Assembly (NCBI RefSeq): GCF_900111895.1 | Contig: NZ_FOKB01000001.1 | Span: 186,001-250,000 of the forward strand | Direction: 5' to 3' | DNA from: Pseudomonas simiae | GTDB taxonomy: Bacteria; Pseudomonadota; Gammaproteobacteria; Pseudomonadales; Pseudomonadaceae | DNA length: 64,000 bases | Shown: positions 1-11,562 of the stretch, in pieces | Layout: each line of letters opens with the position of its first letter | Position numbering within the stretch: position 1 is the stretch's first letter | Made by a program: the position numbers and the translations under genes | Notes under the pieces: model-generated | Told to the model about the DNA's origin: nothing | The model's database searches: none | What the model saw: the letters and a program-made list of their open reading frames with translations, nothing else

Positions 1-329
1 GCCAACAATGGATCGCCCGGCATCAATGGGCCGATGTCCTTCAGGCCCGGCACGTCTTCATGGGTGATGACAATCCGCACGCCTTCAAAGGCGTAGCAGG
101 GCGCGGTGTCGATGCTGATGATCCGGGCATGGGCACGGTCGGACATGCGCGCATACAGGTGCAATTGGTTGGGGAATTCCAGGCGGTCATCGATGTACTG
201 CGCTTCGCCGCACACATGTTTGGCGGCGCTGTCGTGCTTGACGCTGCGGCCCACGCCAGAGGTGAGGTCCTGTGCGAACAGCTCGGCGAGTTCGGCCTGG
301 GTTTTAACGACGGCGTGATGGTTAGACAT
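1..329 (-). CDS. xdhB: Xanthine dehydrogenase, molybdopterin-binding subunit (N-terminal part, cut by window edge)
   Basis: The first 109 codons of the large subunit, which oxidises hypoxanthine and xanthine to urate in purine breakdown. The protein starts MSNHHAVVKTQAELAELFAQ, and the visible part (GRSVKHDSAAKHVCGEAQYI, then RMSDRAHARI) matches the N-terminal a/b hammerhead domain of the family. The start codon at 329-327 overlaps the xdhA stop by 8 bases (ATGTCTAA), so the two subunits are translationally coupled. The molybdenum-binding domain lies beyond base 1 and cannot be examined here. Confidence 0.9.
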   Translation of the reverse strand, partial: MSNHHAVVKTQAELAELFAQDLTSGVGRSVKHDSAAKHVCGEAQYIDDRLEFPNQLHLYARMSDRAHARIISIDTAPCYAFEGVRIVITHEDVPGLKDIGPLMPGDPLL

Positions 330-1770
330 AAGCGGTCACCCGAGTCTCGATGTGCGGCGTTTGCAGTTCGATGAAGTATTTGCGCAGCAGGTTCTGGGCG
401 CTGAGCAGTCGGTATTCCTTGCTGGCGCGGAAGTCCGACAGCGGGGTGAAATCCTCGGCGAGGGCGGCACAGGCCTTTTCCACGGTGGCGCAGTTCCAGG
501 TGGCGCCGACCAACGCCGCCTCGCAGTTCTTGGCGCGTTTTGGCGTGGCGGCCATGCCGCCGAACGCGACGCGAGCCTCGCCGATCACACCGTTATCGAT
601 CTTCAGGTTGAACGCGGCGCAGACGGCGGAAATATCATCGTCCAGGCGCTTGGAGACCTTGTAGGCACGGAACAAGGCGTGGCCCTTGGGAACGATGATC
701 TTCTCGATGAACTCGCTGTCCTGGCGCGCCGTGACGCGGTAGTCGATGAAGTAATCCTCCAGCGCCAAGGTGCGGCGGGTTTCGCCCTTGCACAGTACGA
801 TCTGCGCGCCGAGGGCAATCAGCAGCGGCGGCGAGTCACCGATCGGCGAGGCGTTGCCGATGTTGCCGCCCAGGGTGCCCTGGTTGCGGATCTGCAGGGA
901 AGCGAAACGGTGCAGCAGTTCACCGAAGTCCGGGTATGCGTGGTGCAGCGCGGTGTAGCAATCGGAGAGGGCGGCGGCAGCGCCGATTTCCAGGCGGTCG
1001 TCGAAGTCGTCGATACGCTTCATTTCTTCAATATTGCCGACGTAGATCATCACCGGCAGCGTGCGGTGAAACTGAGTGACTTCCAGCGCCAGGTCGGTGC
1101 CGCCGGCCAGCAGCCGGGCTTGCGGGTAGGCGTCGTAGAGATCGGCGAGGTCGGCGACGGTCAGCGGCACCAGGCAGCGCTTGTCGCCGCTGTTGAGTTC
1201 ACCGGTTTGCGTCGGCGCAATGGCCTTGAGGCGGGCGATGGTCTCGGCTTGGCGGCTGTCGAACTGATCCTGGGGTTTGTTGCAGCAGGCCTGTTCGGCG
1301 GCGGCGAGAATCGGGCGATAACCGGTGCAGCGGCACAGGTTGCCCGCCAGGGCTTCATGGGCCTTTTGGTTGTCGGGGGCGTCGCTGTTCTTTTGCAGGG
1401 CGAACAACGACATCACGAAACCGGGGGTGCAAAAGCCGCACTGCGAACCGTGGCATTCGACCATGGCCTTCTGGACGCTGTGCAGTTGACCCTGGTGCTT
1501 GAGGTCTTCGACGCTGATCAGTTGCTTGCCGTGCAACGACGACACAAAGGTCAGGCACGAATTTAGACTGCGATAACGAATCTGCTCGGCGCCGGTGTCA
1601 TCCGTGTGCAGCTCGCCCACCACCACAGTGCAGGCACCGCAATCGCCGCTGGCGCAGCCTTCCTTGGTACCGGATTTGCCCAGGTGCTCACGCAAATAGT
1701 TGAGCACAGTCAGGTTGGGGTCCAGGGCGTGCTCGCTACGGAGTTCCTGGTTAAGTAAAAACTGGATCAC
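322..1770 (-). CDS. xdhA: Xanthine dehydrogenase small subunit (2Fe-2S and FAD domains)
   Basis: A 482-residue subunit that carries electrons from the molybdenum site to NAD+. Residues 1-75 form a plant-type 2Fe-2S domain with Cys39, Cys44, Cys47 and Cys72. The second 2Fe-2S domain has CGFC at 111-114 and CRC at 146-148. The FAD domain follows, with LLAGGTDLALEVT near 220 and LGGNIGNASPIGD near 300. The start is GTG at 1770-1768, supported by GAGG seven bases upstream. First gene of an xdhAB operon, divergent from a GntR gene that may regulate it. Length and domain order are normal for the bacterial two-subunit enzyme. Confidence 0.95.
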   Translation of the reverse strand: MIQFLLNQELRSEHALDPNLTVLNYLREHLGKSGTKEGCASGDCGACTVVVGELHTDDTGAEQIRYRSLNSCLTFVSSLHGKQLISVEDLKHQGQLHSVQKAMVECHGSQCGFCTPGFVMSLFALQKNSDAPDNQKAHEALAGNLCRCTGYRPILAAAEQACCNKPQDQFDSRQAETIARLKAIAPTQTGELNSGDKRCLVPLTVADLADLYDAYPQARLLAGGTDLALEVTQFHRTLPVMIYVGNIEEMKRIDDFDDRLEIGAAAALSDCYTALHHAYPDFGELLHRFASLQIRNQGTLGGNIGNASPIGDSPPLLIALGAQIVLCKGETRRTLALEDYFIDYRVTARQDSEFIEKIIVPKGHALFRAYKVSKRLDDDISAVCAAFNLKIDNGVIGEARVAFGGMAATPKRAKNCEAALVGATWNCATVEKACAALAEDFTPLSDFRASKEYRLLSAQNLLRKYFIELQTPHIETRVTAYV

Positions 1771-1820
1771 GGAAGGCCTCGCAGACTCATTATTGTTGTT
1801 AACCGCTTTGCGCCGAATCT

Positions 1821-1872
1821 AGTCATGTCTGACTTTTCGGTCAACGATTTTCTGACCAGAAGGTCAAGAAAA
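1821..1872. promoter_or_regulatory. Palindromes between xdhA and the GntR gene, candidate operators
   Basis: The 280-base divergent spacer has two short perfect palindromes: AGTCA-TGTC-TGACT at 1821-1834 and TTCTG-AC-CAGAA at 1850-1861, the latter inside a larger imperfect repeat (CTGACC/GGTCAAG, 1852-1868). FadR-type GntR proteins commonly bind such short symmetric sites containing GGTC or GACC. Binding by the adjacent regulator is inferred from position only. Confidence 0.35.
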
Positions 1873-2050
1873 TGCGGTCGCATCACTTTCAATTATGGTC
1901 CAGTCTTCTGGAACCGGCGTTTTTAGGGGCTTCTGGGTGTTCATCTGTGCTTATTCCGTGCCAAATTCTGAAAGGTGGGCGTAGCGCCATCAGCCAGCCA
2001 ATGCGCTACACTGCCGCGCTTGTACCGATAGAAGATTTTGAAGGTAAAAC

Positions 2051-2710
2051 ATGACGTTCAAGGCGCCGGACAGTCTCGCCGAGCAAATTGCTCACCACCT
2101 CGCCGAACGCATCATTCGCGGCGATCTCAAGCCTGGAGAGCGGATCCAGGAGCAAAAGGTCACGCTGGCGCTCAATGTCAGCCGTGGCTCCGTGCGCGAA
2201 GCCTTGCTGATTCTCGAACGCCGCCACCTGATCGCGATCCTGCCGCGCCGTGGCGCCCACGTCACAGAGCTCACTGCGCACAAGGTGCAGAGCCTGTGCA
2301 CCTTGATGGGCGAGCTGTACATCCTGCTCGGCAATGCGGTTGCCCAAGGCTGGCAGACGCAGGCCGACATGGCGCCGTTCGTGCAGATCCAGCAGCGCCT
2401 GGTCACCAATTTCGAGCGTCAGGACATCCGCGCCTTCGTTGAAGAAAGCTTCAATGTAATGCGCGCCGCCTATCCTTTCGCTAACAACCCGTACCTGCAG
2501 GAAACCGTCGAGAACCTGCAACCGGCGATGAACCGCGCCTATTACCTGGCGCTGGATCAGCGCAAGGCGTCCATGAGCGAGTACCTGGCGCTGTTCGAGC
2601 AACTGCTCGCCGCGGTACTGGCCCGTGACCTGCCGCACATTCGTCAAGTGCTGTCGACCTACGGCGAGCGCAGTTGCGCGCTGGTCATCGCTGCGTTGGC
2701 GGACGCCTAA
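2051..2710 (+). CDS. GntR-family transcriptional regulator, FadR/FCD type
   Basis: A 219-residue DNA-binding repressor or activator. Residues about 8-75 form the GntR winged helix (AEQIAHHLAERIIRGDLKPG, then SRGSVREALLILERRHLI), and the remainder is an all-helical ligand-binding domain of FCD type. It is divergent from xdhAB and two bases ahead of smc. Position suggests control of purine catabolism, since GntR proteins often regulate the adjacent divergent operon. The effector is not evident from sequence. Confidence 0.85.
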   Translation: MTFKAPDSLAEQIAHHLAERIIRGDLKPGERIQEQKVTLALNVSRGSVREALLILERRHLIAILPRRGAHVTELTAHKVQSLCTLMGELYILLGNAVAQGWQTQADMAPFVQIQQRLVTNFERQDIRAFVEESFNVMRAAYPFANNPYLQETVENLQPAMNRAYYLALDQRKASMSEYLALFEQLLAAVLARDLPHIRQVLSTYGERSCALVIAALADA

Positions 2711-2712
2711 GC

Positions 2713-5700
2713 GTGCGGCTCAAGTGCATCAAACTGGCGGGGTTCAAATCCTTCGTCGACCCGACCACGGTGAACTTCCCCAGTAACATGGCGGCGGTGG
2801 TCGGGCCCAACGGTTGCGGCAAGTCGAACATCATCGACGCCGTCCGCTGGGTGATGGGCGAGAGCTCGGCCAAAAACCTGCGTGGCGAGTCGATGACCGA
2901 CGTCATCTTCAATGGCTCCACCAGCCGCAAGCCGGTGAGCCAGGCCAGTATCGAACTGGTGTTCGACAACTCCGACGGCACCTTGATCGGCGAGTACGCG
3001 GCCTACGCGGAAATCTCGATCCGCCGCAAAGTGACCCGCGACAGCCAGAACAGCTACTTCCTCAACGGCACCAAGTGCCGACGCCGCGACATCACGGATA
3101 TTTTCCTCGGCACCGGCCTCGGCCCGCGCAGCTACTCGATCATCGAGCAGGGCATGATCTCCAAGCTGATCGAAGCCAAGCCCGAAGACCTGCGTAACTT
3201 TATCGAGGAGGCGGCCGGCATCTCCAAGTACAAGGAGCGCCGCCGCGAGACCGAAAACCGTATCCGCCGCACCCATGAGAACCTCGCTCGCCTGACCGAC
3301 CTGCGCGAAGAGCTGGAGCGCCAGTTGGAGCGCCTGCACCGCCAGGCCCAGGCTGCCGAGAAGTACCAGGAGTACAAGGGCGAGGAGCGCCAGCTCAAGG
3401 CGCAATTGTCGGCTTTGCGTTGGCAGGCGTTGAATGACCAGGTGGGGCAGCGCGAAGCGATCATCGGCACCCAGGAAATCAGCTTTGAAGCCCTGGTGGC
3501 CGAGCAGCGCAACGCCGACGCCAGCATCGAACGCTTGCGTGACGGCCACCATGACCTGTCCGAACGCTTCAATCTGGTGCAGGGTCGCTTCTATTCGGTG
3601 GGCGGCGACATTGCCCGCGTCGAGCAAAGCATCCAGCACGGCCAGCAGCGCCTGCGTCAGTTGCAGGATGACTTGAAGGAAGCCGAACGCGCGCGGCTGG
3701 AAACTGAATCGCACCTGGGCCACGACCGCACCTTGCTGCTGACCCTCGGTGAAGAGCTGGACATGCTCACCCCCGAACAGGAAATCACCAGCGCCGCCGC
3801 CGAAGAAGCCGCTGCCGCGCTGGAAGAATCCGAAACCACCATGCACGGCTGGCAGGAGCAGTGGGACACCTTCAACCTGAAGTCTGCCGAACCACGGCGC
3901 CAGGCCGAGGTGCAGCAGTCGCGTATCCAGCAGCTGGAAACCAGTATGGAGCGCCTGGCCGAGCGCCAGCGTCGTCTGCAGGAAGAGCGTGTGTTGCTTG
4001 CCGCCGACCCGGAAGACGCGGCGATCATGGAATTGAGCGAGCAGCTGGCTGAAAGCGAAATGACGCTGGAAGAGCTGGAAGCCAGTGAAGAGCAACAAGT
4101 GGAGCGCCTGGAGCAATTGCGTCAGCAACTGCAACAGGCGACCCAGGCACAGCAACAGGCCCAGGGTGATTTGCAGCGGCTCAATGGCCGCCTGGCGTCC
4201 CTGGAAGCCTTGCAGCAAGCCGCCTTGGACCCCGGCACCGGCACCGCTGAATGGCTGCGTGACCAGCATTTGGCCGAGCGCCCGCGCCTGGCGGAAGGCT
4301 TGAAGGTCGAGGCGGGTTGGGAGTTGGCGGTTGAAACTGTCCTCGGTGCCGATCTCCAAGCCGTCTTGGTGGATGATTTTGGCGGCTTCGACCTGGCCGG
4401 TTTTGCCCAGGGCGATTTGCGTTTGCTCAGCCCTGCGGCGGATGGCACGCGGGTGCCGGGCAGTTTGCTGGATAAGGTTGAGGCGGCGATTGATCTGTCG
4501 CCGTGGCTGGGCCAGGTCAAACCGGTTGAATCACTTGAGCAGGCCCTGGCCCAGCGCGGCCAACTGGCGGCCGGCGAAAGCCTGATCAGCCGCGACGGCT
4601 ACTGGGTCGGCCGCCATTTCCTGCGCGTACGCCGCGCCAGTGAAGCCGAAAGTGGCGTCCTGGCCCGTGGCCAGGAAATCGTCAATCTGATCGCCGAACG
4701 CGAAGAGCGCGAAGCCACCCTCGAAAGCCTGGAAACCGAACTGCAAACCCTGCGCGCCACCCAGCGTCAGCAAGAGACCGGCCGCGAACACCTGCGCCGC
4801 CTGTTGCAGGACGAAGCGCGCCAGCAAGGCGAATTGAAAGCCCAACTCTCCGCGAGCAAAGCCAAGGTCGAGCAATTGACCTTGCGCCGCACCCGCCTCG
4901 ACGAAGAAGTCGCCGAGATGGGCGAGCAGCGCGCCCTGGAACACGAACAGATCGGCGAAGCGCGTCTGCACCTGCAGGAAGCCCTCGACAGCATGGCGCT
5001 CGACACCGAGCAGCGTGAATTGCTGCTGGCCCAGCGCGACAGCCTGCGCGAACGCCTCGACCGCGTGCGCCAGGAAGCCCGTCAGCACAAGGATCATGCC
5101 CACCAGTTGGCGGTGCGCCTGGGTTCGCTCAAGGCCCAGCACGCGTCCACGGCCCAGGCCCTTGAACGCCTGGAGATGCAGTCCGAACGCCTCACTGAAA
5201 AGCGCGAGCAACTGAGCCTCAACCTGGAAGAGGGCGAAGCGCCGCTGGAGGAGTTGCGCCTCAAGCTGGAAGAATTGCTCGACAAGCGCATGACCGTCGA
5301 CGAAGAACTCAAGACCGCGCAAATCGCTCTGGAAGACGCCGACCGCGAATTACGCGACGCCGAAAAACGTCGAACCCAGGCCGAGCAGCAATCCCAGCTG
5401 ATCCGCGGTCAGCTCGAACAACAGCGCATGGAATGGCAAGCCCTGACCGTGCGCCGCAAGACCCTGCAAGACCAATTGCTGGAAGACGGCTACGACTTGC
5501 ACGGCGTGCTCAATACCCTGACCGCCCAGGCCAACGAGAAAGAAGCCGAAGAAGAGCTTGAGCGGATTGCTGCACGTATCCAACGCCTCGGCGCGATCAA
5601 CTTGGCGGCCATCGACGAATACCAGCAACAATCCGAGCGTAAACGTTATCTGGATGCCCAGGACGCTGATTTGGTCGAAGCCCTGGACACCCTGGAAAAC

Positions 5701-6201
5701 GTGATCCGCAAGATCGACAAGGAAACCCGAAACCGCTTCAAAGATACCTTTGATCAGATTAATAGCGGTTTACAGGCGTTATTCCCAAAAGTTTTCGGCG
5801 GTGGCAGCGCTTACTTGGAACTGACGGGCGAAGATCTACTCGATACAGGGGTGACGATCATGGCGCGGCCTCCGGGCAAGAAGAACAGCACCATCCATTT
5901 GTTGTCCGGCGGCGAGAAAGCCCTGACCGCATTGGCTCTGGTATTTGCCATCTTCAAGTTGAACCCGGCGCCGTTCTGCATGCTCGACGAAGTTGACGCC
6001 CCGTTGGATGACGCTAACGTTGGACGGTATGCGCGGTTGGTCAAAGAGATGTCCCAGACCGTGCAGTTCATCTATATCACCCACAACAAGATCGCCATGG
6101 AGATGGCTGACCAATTGATGGGGGTAACGATGCACGAGCCGGGCTGTTCGCGTTTGGTCGCGGTGGATGTGGAAGAAGCGATGGCGATGGTGGAGTCTTG
6201 A
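2713..6201 (+). CDS. smc: Chromosome partition protein Smc
   Basis: A 1162-residue condensin ATPase that organises and segregates the chromosome. The Walker A motif GPNGCGKS is at residues 31-38. Long coiled coils run from about 165 to 500 and 660 to 1000 around a hinge near 510-640. The C-terminal head has the signature LSGGEKAL near 1065 and the Walker B motif MLDEVDAPLDDAN near 1090. The start is GTG at 2713, two bases after the GntR stop: the family begins (M)RLKCIKLAGFKSF, and a longer reading would run back into the upstream gene. No scpA or scpB lies nearby. Confidence 0.97.
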   Translation: MRLKCIKLAGFKSFVDPTTVNFPSNMAAVVGPNGCGKSNIIDAVRWVMGESSAKNLRGESMTDVIFNGSTSRKPVSQASIELVFDNSDGTLIGEYAAYAEISIRRKVTRDSQNSYFLNGTKCRRRDITDIFLGTGLGPRSYSIIEQGMISKLIEAKPEDLRNFIEEAAGISKYKERRRETENRIRRTHENLARLTDLREELERQLERLHRQAQAAEKYQEYKGEERQLKAQLSALRWQALNDQVGQREAIIGTQEISFEALVAEQRNADASIERLRDGHHDLSERFNLVQGRFYSVGGDIARVEQSIQHGQQRLRQLQDDLKEAERARLETESHLGHDRTLLLTLGEELDMLTPEQEITSAAAEEAAAALEESETTMHGWQEQWDTFNLKSAEPRRQAEVQQSRIQQLETSMERLAERQRRLQEERVLLAADPEDAAIMELSEQLAESEMTLEELEASEEQQVERLEQLRQQLQQATQAQQQAQGDLQRLNGRLASLEALQQAALDPGTGTAEWLRDQHLAERPRLAEGLKVEAGWELAVETVLGADLQAVLVDDFGGFDLAGFAQGDLRLLSPAADGTRVPGSLLDKVEAAIDLSPWLGQVKPVESLEQALAQRGQLAAGESLISRDGYWVGRHFLRVRRASEAESGVLARGQEIVNLIAEREEREATLESLETELQTLRATQRQQETGREHLRRLLQDEARQQGELKAQLSASKAKVEQLTLRRTRLDEEVAEMGEQRALEHEQIGEARLHLQEALDSMALDTEQRELLLAQRDSLRERLDRVRQEARQHKDHAHQLAVRLGSLKAQHASTAQALERLEMQSERLTEKREQLSLNLEEGEAPLEELRLKLEELLDKRMTVDEELKTAQIALEDADRELRDAEKRRTQAEQQSQLIRGQLEQQRMEWQALTVRRKTLQDQLLEDGYDLHGVLNTLTAQANEKEAEEELERIAARIQRLGAINLAAIDEYQQQSERKRYLDAQDADLVEALDTLENVIRKIDKETRNRFKDTFDQINSGLQALFPKVFGGGSAYLELTGEDLLDTGVTIMARPPGKKNSTIHLLSGGEKALTALALVFAIFKLNPAPFCMLDEVDAPLDDANVGRYARLVKEMSQTVQFIYITHNKIAMEMADQLMGVTMHEPGCSRLVAVDVEEAMAMVES

Positions 6202-6460
6202 TCCTTGTTGGGACAGAATTTTTATAGCGCGCGGTAAGACGCTTTACCGGTCTGGCGAAAGTGGCAAATGGACATATTTGTTCAAGGCTTTTTGACAGAC
6301 GGTGTAAAGTTATCTTTGGTCGTGCTAGTTTAATGTCAAATTTTCGTATGCGTGGGCAAAACGTCAGTCAGAACATAGAGTTGGCGCCACGTTTTAAAGC
6401 GGTTTGCACGTTGCTAAACCCCTTATTTTTCAGCATTTTTTATTAGAGGCACGGGATTAC

Positions 6461-7324
6461 ATGGAAATCGGTCTGCGCGAGTGGCTGATCGTCATCGGCA
6501 TTATTGTCATTGCCGGTATTCTTTTTGATGGCTGGCGCCGCATGCGCGGTGGCAAGGGCAAGCTCAAATTCCGTCTGGACCGCAACCTGTCCAACTTGCC
6601 TGACGACGACGGCAGCGCCGAGCTGCTGGGGCCGCCCCGTGTGCTGGATACCCATAAAGAACCGCAGTTGGACGAGCACGACTTGCCGTCCATGAGCGCG
6701 CCGGTGCGAGAAGCGCGCGAGCCGTCTTCCAAACGTGGCAAGCGCGCCGCGCCGGTGGTGGCAGAGTCACGTCAGGCTGATTTGGACCTGGACGTCGATG
6801 ACGGCCCGAGTTTCAGCAGCCGCGACGATGATTTCCCGGACGAAAACGCTGGCAAGAACGCCCCGCGCCAATCCGTGAACGACCAGCCTGCCGCCGAAGA
6901 AGTGTTGGTGATCAGCGTGATCTGCCGCGACGCCGCCGGCTTCAAGGGCCCGGCTTTGTTGCAAAATATTCTGGAAAGCGGCCTGCGCTTCGGCGAGATG
7001 GATATTTTCCACCGTCACGAAAGCATGGCGGGTAACGGCGAAGTGCTGTTCTCCATGGCCAACGCGGTCAAGCCAGGCACCTTCGATCTGGACGATATCG
7101 ACCTGTTCAGCACCCCGGCGGTGAGCTTCTTCCTCGGCCTGCCAGGTCCGCGTCACCCGAAACAGGCTTTCGACGTGATGGTGGCCGCAGCCCGCAAGCT
7201 GTCCCAGGAACTGAACGGCGAACTCAAGGACGACCAACGCAGCGTCCTCACCGCCCAGACCATCGAGCATTACCGTCAGCGCATCGTCGAGTTCGAGCGT
7301 CGCGCCCTGACACAGAAACGCTGA
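6461..7324 (+). CDS. zipA: Cell division protein ZipA
   Basis: A 287-residue inner-membrane anchor that tethers and bundles FtsZ at the division ring. It has one N-terminal membrane helix (residues about 7-23, [14 protein letters not shown]) with the N terminus outside. A charged, proline-containing flexible linker follows to about residue 140. The C-terminal FtsZ-binding domain runs from about 145 to 287 ([30 protein letters not shown]). The ATG at 6461 was chosen because the membrane segment follows it at once, as in the family. It is followed by a strong terminator and then ligA. Confidence 0.96.
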   Translation: MEIGLREWLIVIGIIVIAGILFDGWRRMRGGKGKLKFRLDRNLSNLPDDDGSAELLGPPRVLDTHKEPQLDEHDLPSMSAPVREAREPSSKRGKRAAPVVAESRQADLDLDVDDGPSFSSRDDDFPDENAGKNAPRQSVNDQPAAEEVLVISVICRDAAGFKGPALLQNILESGLRFGEMDIFHRHESMAGNGEVLFSMANAVKPGTFDLDDIDLFSTPAVSFFLGLPGPRHPKQAFDVMVAAARKLSQELNGELKDDQRSVLTAQTIEHYRQRIVEFERRALTQKR

Positions 7325-7370
7325 GGTTCGATCTTAAGCGTTGTCTGTAGAATCCGTGCACTAACATATT

Positions 7371-9769
<2,399 letters not shown>

Positions 9770-9780
9770 ACCGATCCCAC

Positions 9781-9880
9781 TGTAGGAGCGAGCTTGCTCG
9801 CGAAAAACTTGAGAGCGTCTCGATAAACCAGGAACGCTGCGTCATCGTTGACGTTCTTCGCGAGCAAGCTCGCTCCCACA
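9781..9880. repeat. REPIN (paired REP sequences), copy 1
   Basis: Two inverted REP arms (GGAGCGAGCTTGCTCGCGAA at 9785-9804, and its partner at 9857-9880) enclose a non-palindromic middle. The element is 100 bp long. A second copy, inverted and differing at about five positions, lies at 11105-11204. REPINs of this sequence class are dispersed in fluorescent pseudomonads and mobilised by RAYT transposases. Confidence 0.9.
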
Positions 9881-9945
9881 GAAGCCATGTTGAACGATCG
9901 GTAGCGGGAAATGATCTAGTCTCAGTCACCCAGGGAGAGATCGCC

Positions 9946-11109
9946 ATGTTCCGCTACTTCGAGCAACTCAGTTCGCGCATCGCTGCACCGTTCGTAGCCG
10001 GCACATCCCGCGACAGCAAAGTGTGGCAGTGCCGTTGCGGCCAATCGCTGTTCTTTCGCAACAGTCAATGCCTGGCCTGCCAGGCGCTGCTCGGCTACCA
10101 AGCCCAACAAAGTCGTCTCGCCTCCCTGCAACCCGGCCCCGTCGAAGGCACCTGGCTGCAGGACGGCAACCTCGACGCCGGTGCCTTCCGCCGCTGCGCC
10201 AACCTCGATACACCGGCCGCTTGCAACTGGCTGATCCCGGCCCACAGCACCGCGCCGCTGTGCGTGGCGTGCAGCCTGAACCGCACCATTCCTGACTTGT
10301 CGATCGCGCAAAACCACGAACGCTGGCGCAAAGTCGAAACCGCCAAGCGCCGCCTGGTAGCACAGCTCATTAGTCTGGGTTTACAAGTGGTTCCCAAAAG
10401 CGTCGACGAAGACACGGGCCTGGCCTTCGACTTCGTCGGCATCGACCTGGAAGGCAACGCGCCCATGACCGGCCACGCCAACGGCCTGATCACCCTGGAC
10501 ATCAAGGAGGCCGACGACGCCCACCGCGAGAAAGTCCGCGTACAAATGCGCGAACCCTACCGAACGTTGCTCGGGCACTTTCGCCATGAGGTCGGCCACT
10601 ACTACTGGGATCGCCTGATCGCCAATACCCACTGGCTTGAACCGTTTCGCCACCTGTTCGGCGACGAACGCGCCAGTTACGCTGACGCCCTCGACCAGCA
10701 TTACCAAAACGGCCCACGCCCAGACTGGCAGCAAACCTGCGTCAGCGCCTACGCCACCATGCACCCATGGGAAGACTGGGCCGAAACCTGGGCGCACTAC
10801 CTGCACATGATGGACGCCGTCGACACCGCCCTTGGCTTTGGCATGAGCGCCCGTGAGATGGACCTGGATTACCAGCCATTCCCGCTCACCACCCTGTACG
10901 ACCCCGAACACCCCGGCGGCGTGGCCTTCCTGTCGTTCGTCAACGCCTGGATCGAACTGGCCGGCATGCTCAATGAACTGTCACGCAGCATGGGCCAACC
11001 GGACTTCTATCCCTTCGTGCTGCCACCGGCGGTGATTGCCAAACTGCACTTTATTCACTTGGTCATTCAGGAAGAAGGCGGCAGGGCCGACGAAGCCGTT
11101 CTTTTGTAG
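9946..11109 (+). CDS. Putative zinc-binding metallopeptidase with N-terminal zinc ribbons
   Basis: A 387-residue protein without a signal peptide. The N terminus has Cys29, Cys31, Cys42 and Cys45 (CRC...CLAC), a zinc-ribbon pattern, and more cysteines follow (CANL, CNWL, CVAC). The HExxH motif HEVGH at 214-218 marks a zinc metallopeptidase site. These features match the COG4307-type putative zinc-binding peptidase family, whose substrate I do not know. AGGGAGAGA precedes the ATG. The TAG stop lies inside the REP arm at 11105, so the end of the gene was shaped by the REPIN insertion. Confidence 0.8.
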   Translation: MFRYFEQLSSRIAAPFVAGTSRDSKVWQCRCGQSLFFRNSQCLACQALLGYQAQQSRLASLQPGPVEGTWLQDGNLDAGAFRRCANLDTPAACNWLIPAHSTAPLCVACSLNRTIPDLSIAQNHERWRKVETAKRRLVAQLISLGLQVVPKSVDEDTGLAFDFVGIDLEGNAPMTGHANGLITLDIKEADDAHREKVRVQMREPYRTLLGHFRHEVGHYYWDRLIANTHWLEPFRHLFGDERASYADALDQHYQNGPRPDWQQTCVSAYATMHPWEDWAETWAHYLHMMDAVDTALGFGMSAREMDLDYQPFPLTTLYDPEHPGGVAFLSFVNAWIELAGMLNELSRSMGQPDFYPFVLPPAVIAKLHFIHLVIQEEGGRADEAVLL

Positions 11110-11204
11110 GCGCGAGCTTGCTCGCGAAGAGCGTCAACGATGACGCAGTGTTCCTGGTTTATCGAGGCGCTCTCAAGTTTTTCGCGAGCAAGCTCGCTCC
11201 TACA
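11105..11204. repeat. REPIN, copy 2 (inverted relative to copy 1)
   Basis: A 100-bp element. Its reverse complement matches the copy at 9781-9880 at about 95 of 100 positions, including the middle part between the REP arms. It overlaps the last codon and stop of the metallopeptidase gene. Confidence 0.9.
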
Positions 11205-11270
11205 GAGAATTATGTGAATCCACCAGTCAAGTGCTTGAACCATCGAATATTTTTAATCCGCCGCCAACGG

Positions 11271-11298
11271 TTGTAACTTCCGATGAGATCGGTACAAT
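11271..11298 (+). promoter_or_regulatory. Sigma-70-type promoter for ffs
   Basis: TTGTAA at 11271-11276 and TACAAT at 11293-11298 are separated by 16 bases, which fits a housekeeping promoter. Transcription would start near 11305, upstream of the SRP RNA. Confidence 0.65.
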
Positions 11299-11337
11299 GG
11301 CCCCGCTTGCCGAGAGGCAGGCGTCGTTATGGTGACC

Positions 11338-11434
11338 CCATCGGTCCCCCCGCAACGATTACCCGTGAACCTGGTCAGAGCCGGAAGGCAGCAGCCACAG
11401 CGGGAACATTGTGTGCCGGGGTGTGGCTGGTGGG
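11338..11434 (+). ncRNA. ffs: Signal recognition particle RNA (4.5S, small type)
   Basis: Contains the highly conserved SRP domain IV core: the GGTCAGAGCCGGAAGGCAGC stretch near 11375, which binds Ffh. The 5' part (CCCCATCGGTCCCCCCGCAA) pairs with the 3' part (CCGGGGTGTGGCTGGTGGGG) to form the long hairpin. Outer bases CGTTATGG (11325) and CCATAACG (11442) are also complementary, so the precursor helix may extend that far. A sigma-70-type promoter lies just upstream. Exact processed ends are uncertain by several bases. Confidence 0.92.
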
Positions 11435-11562
11435 GTTGCCTCCATAACGCTCTTCCTTGCAACATCTCCTCAAATTCAATTCAAAAAAATGCTTTCAAGC
11501 CATCTGCCATCGGGCAGTCCATGGCGGCATACTCCAGTGCCTGGCATCCGGAGACAACACAC

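Noticed and set aside
352-1566. Long plus-strand reading frame of about 400 codons opposite xdhA
   Set aside because: It mirrors the GC-rich third positions of xdhA, has no family-like motifs, and xdhA is certain on the other strand.
2707-4359. Minus-strand frame of 550 codons opposite smc
   Set aside because: A shadow of the GC-rich smc coding strand; the composition is repetitive Leu/Gln/Val and no domain is visible.
11329-11562. Extension of the small gene before the helicase back to 11329
   Set aside because: It would translate through the SRP RNA. The ffs core is certain, and a GTG with a ribosome site at 11563 is better.
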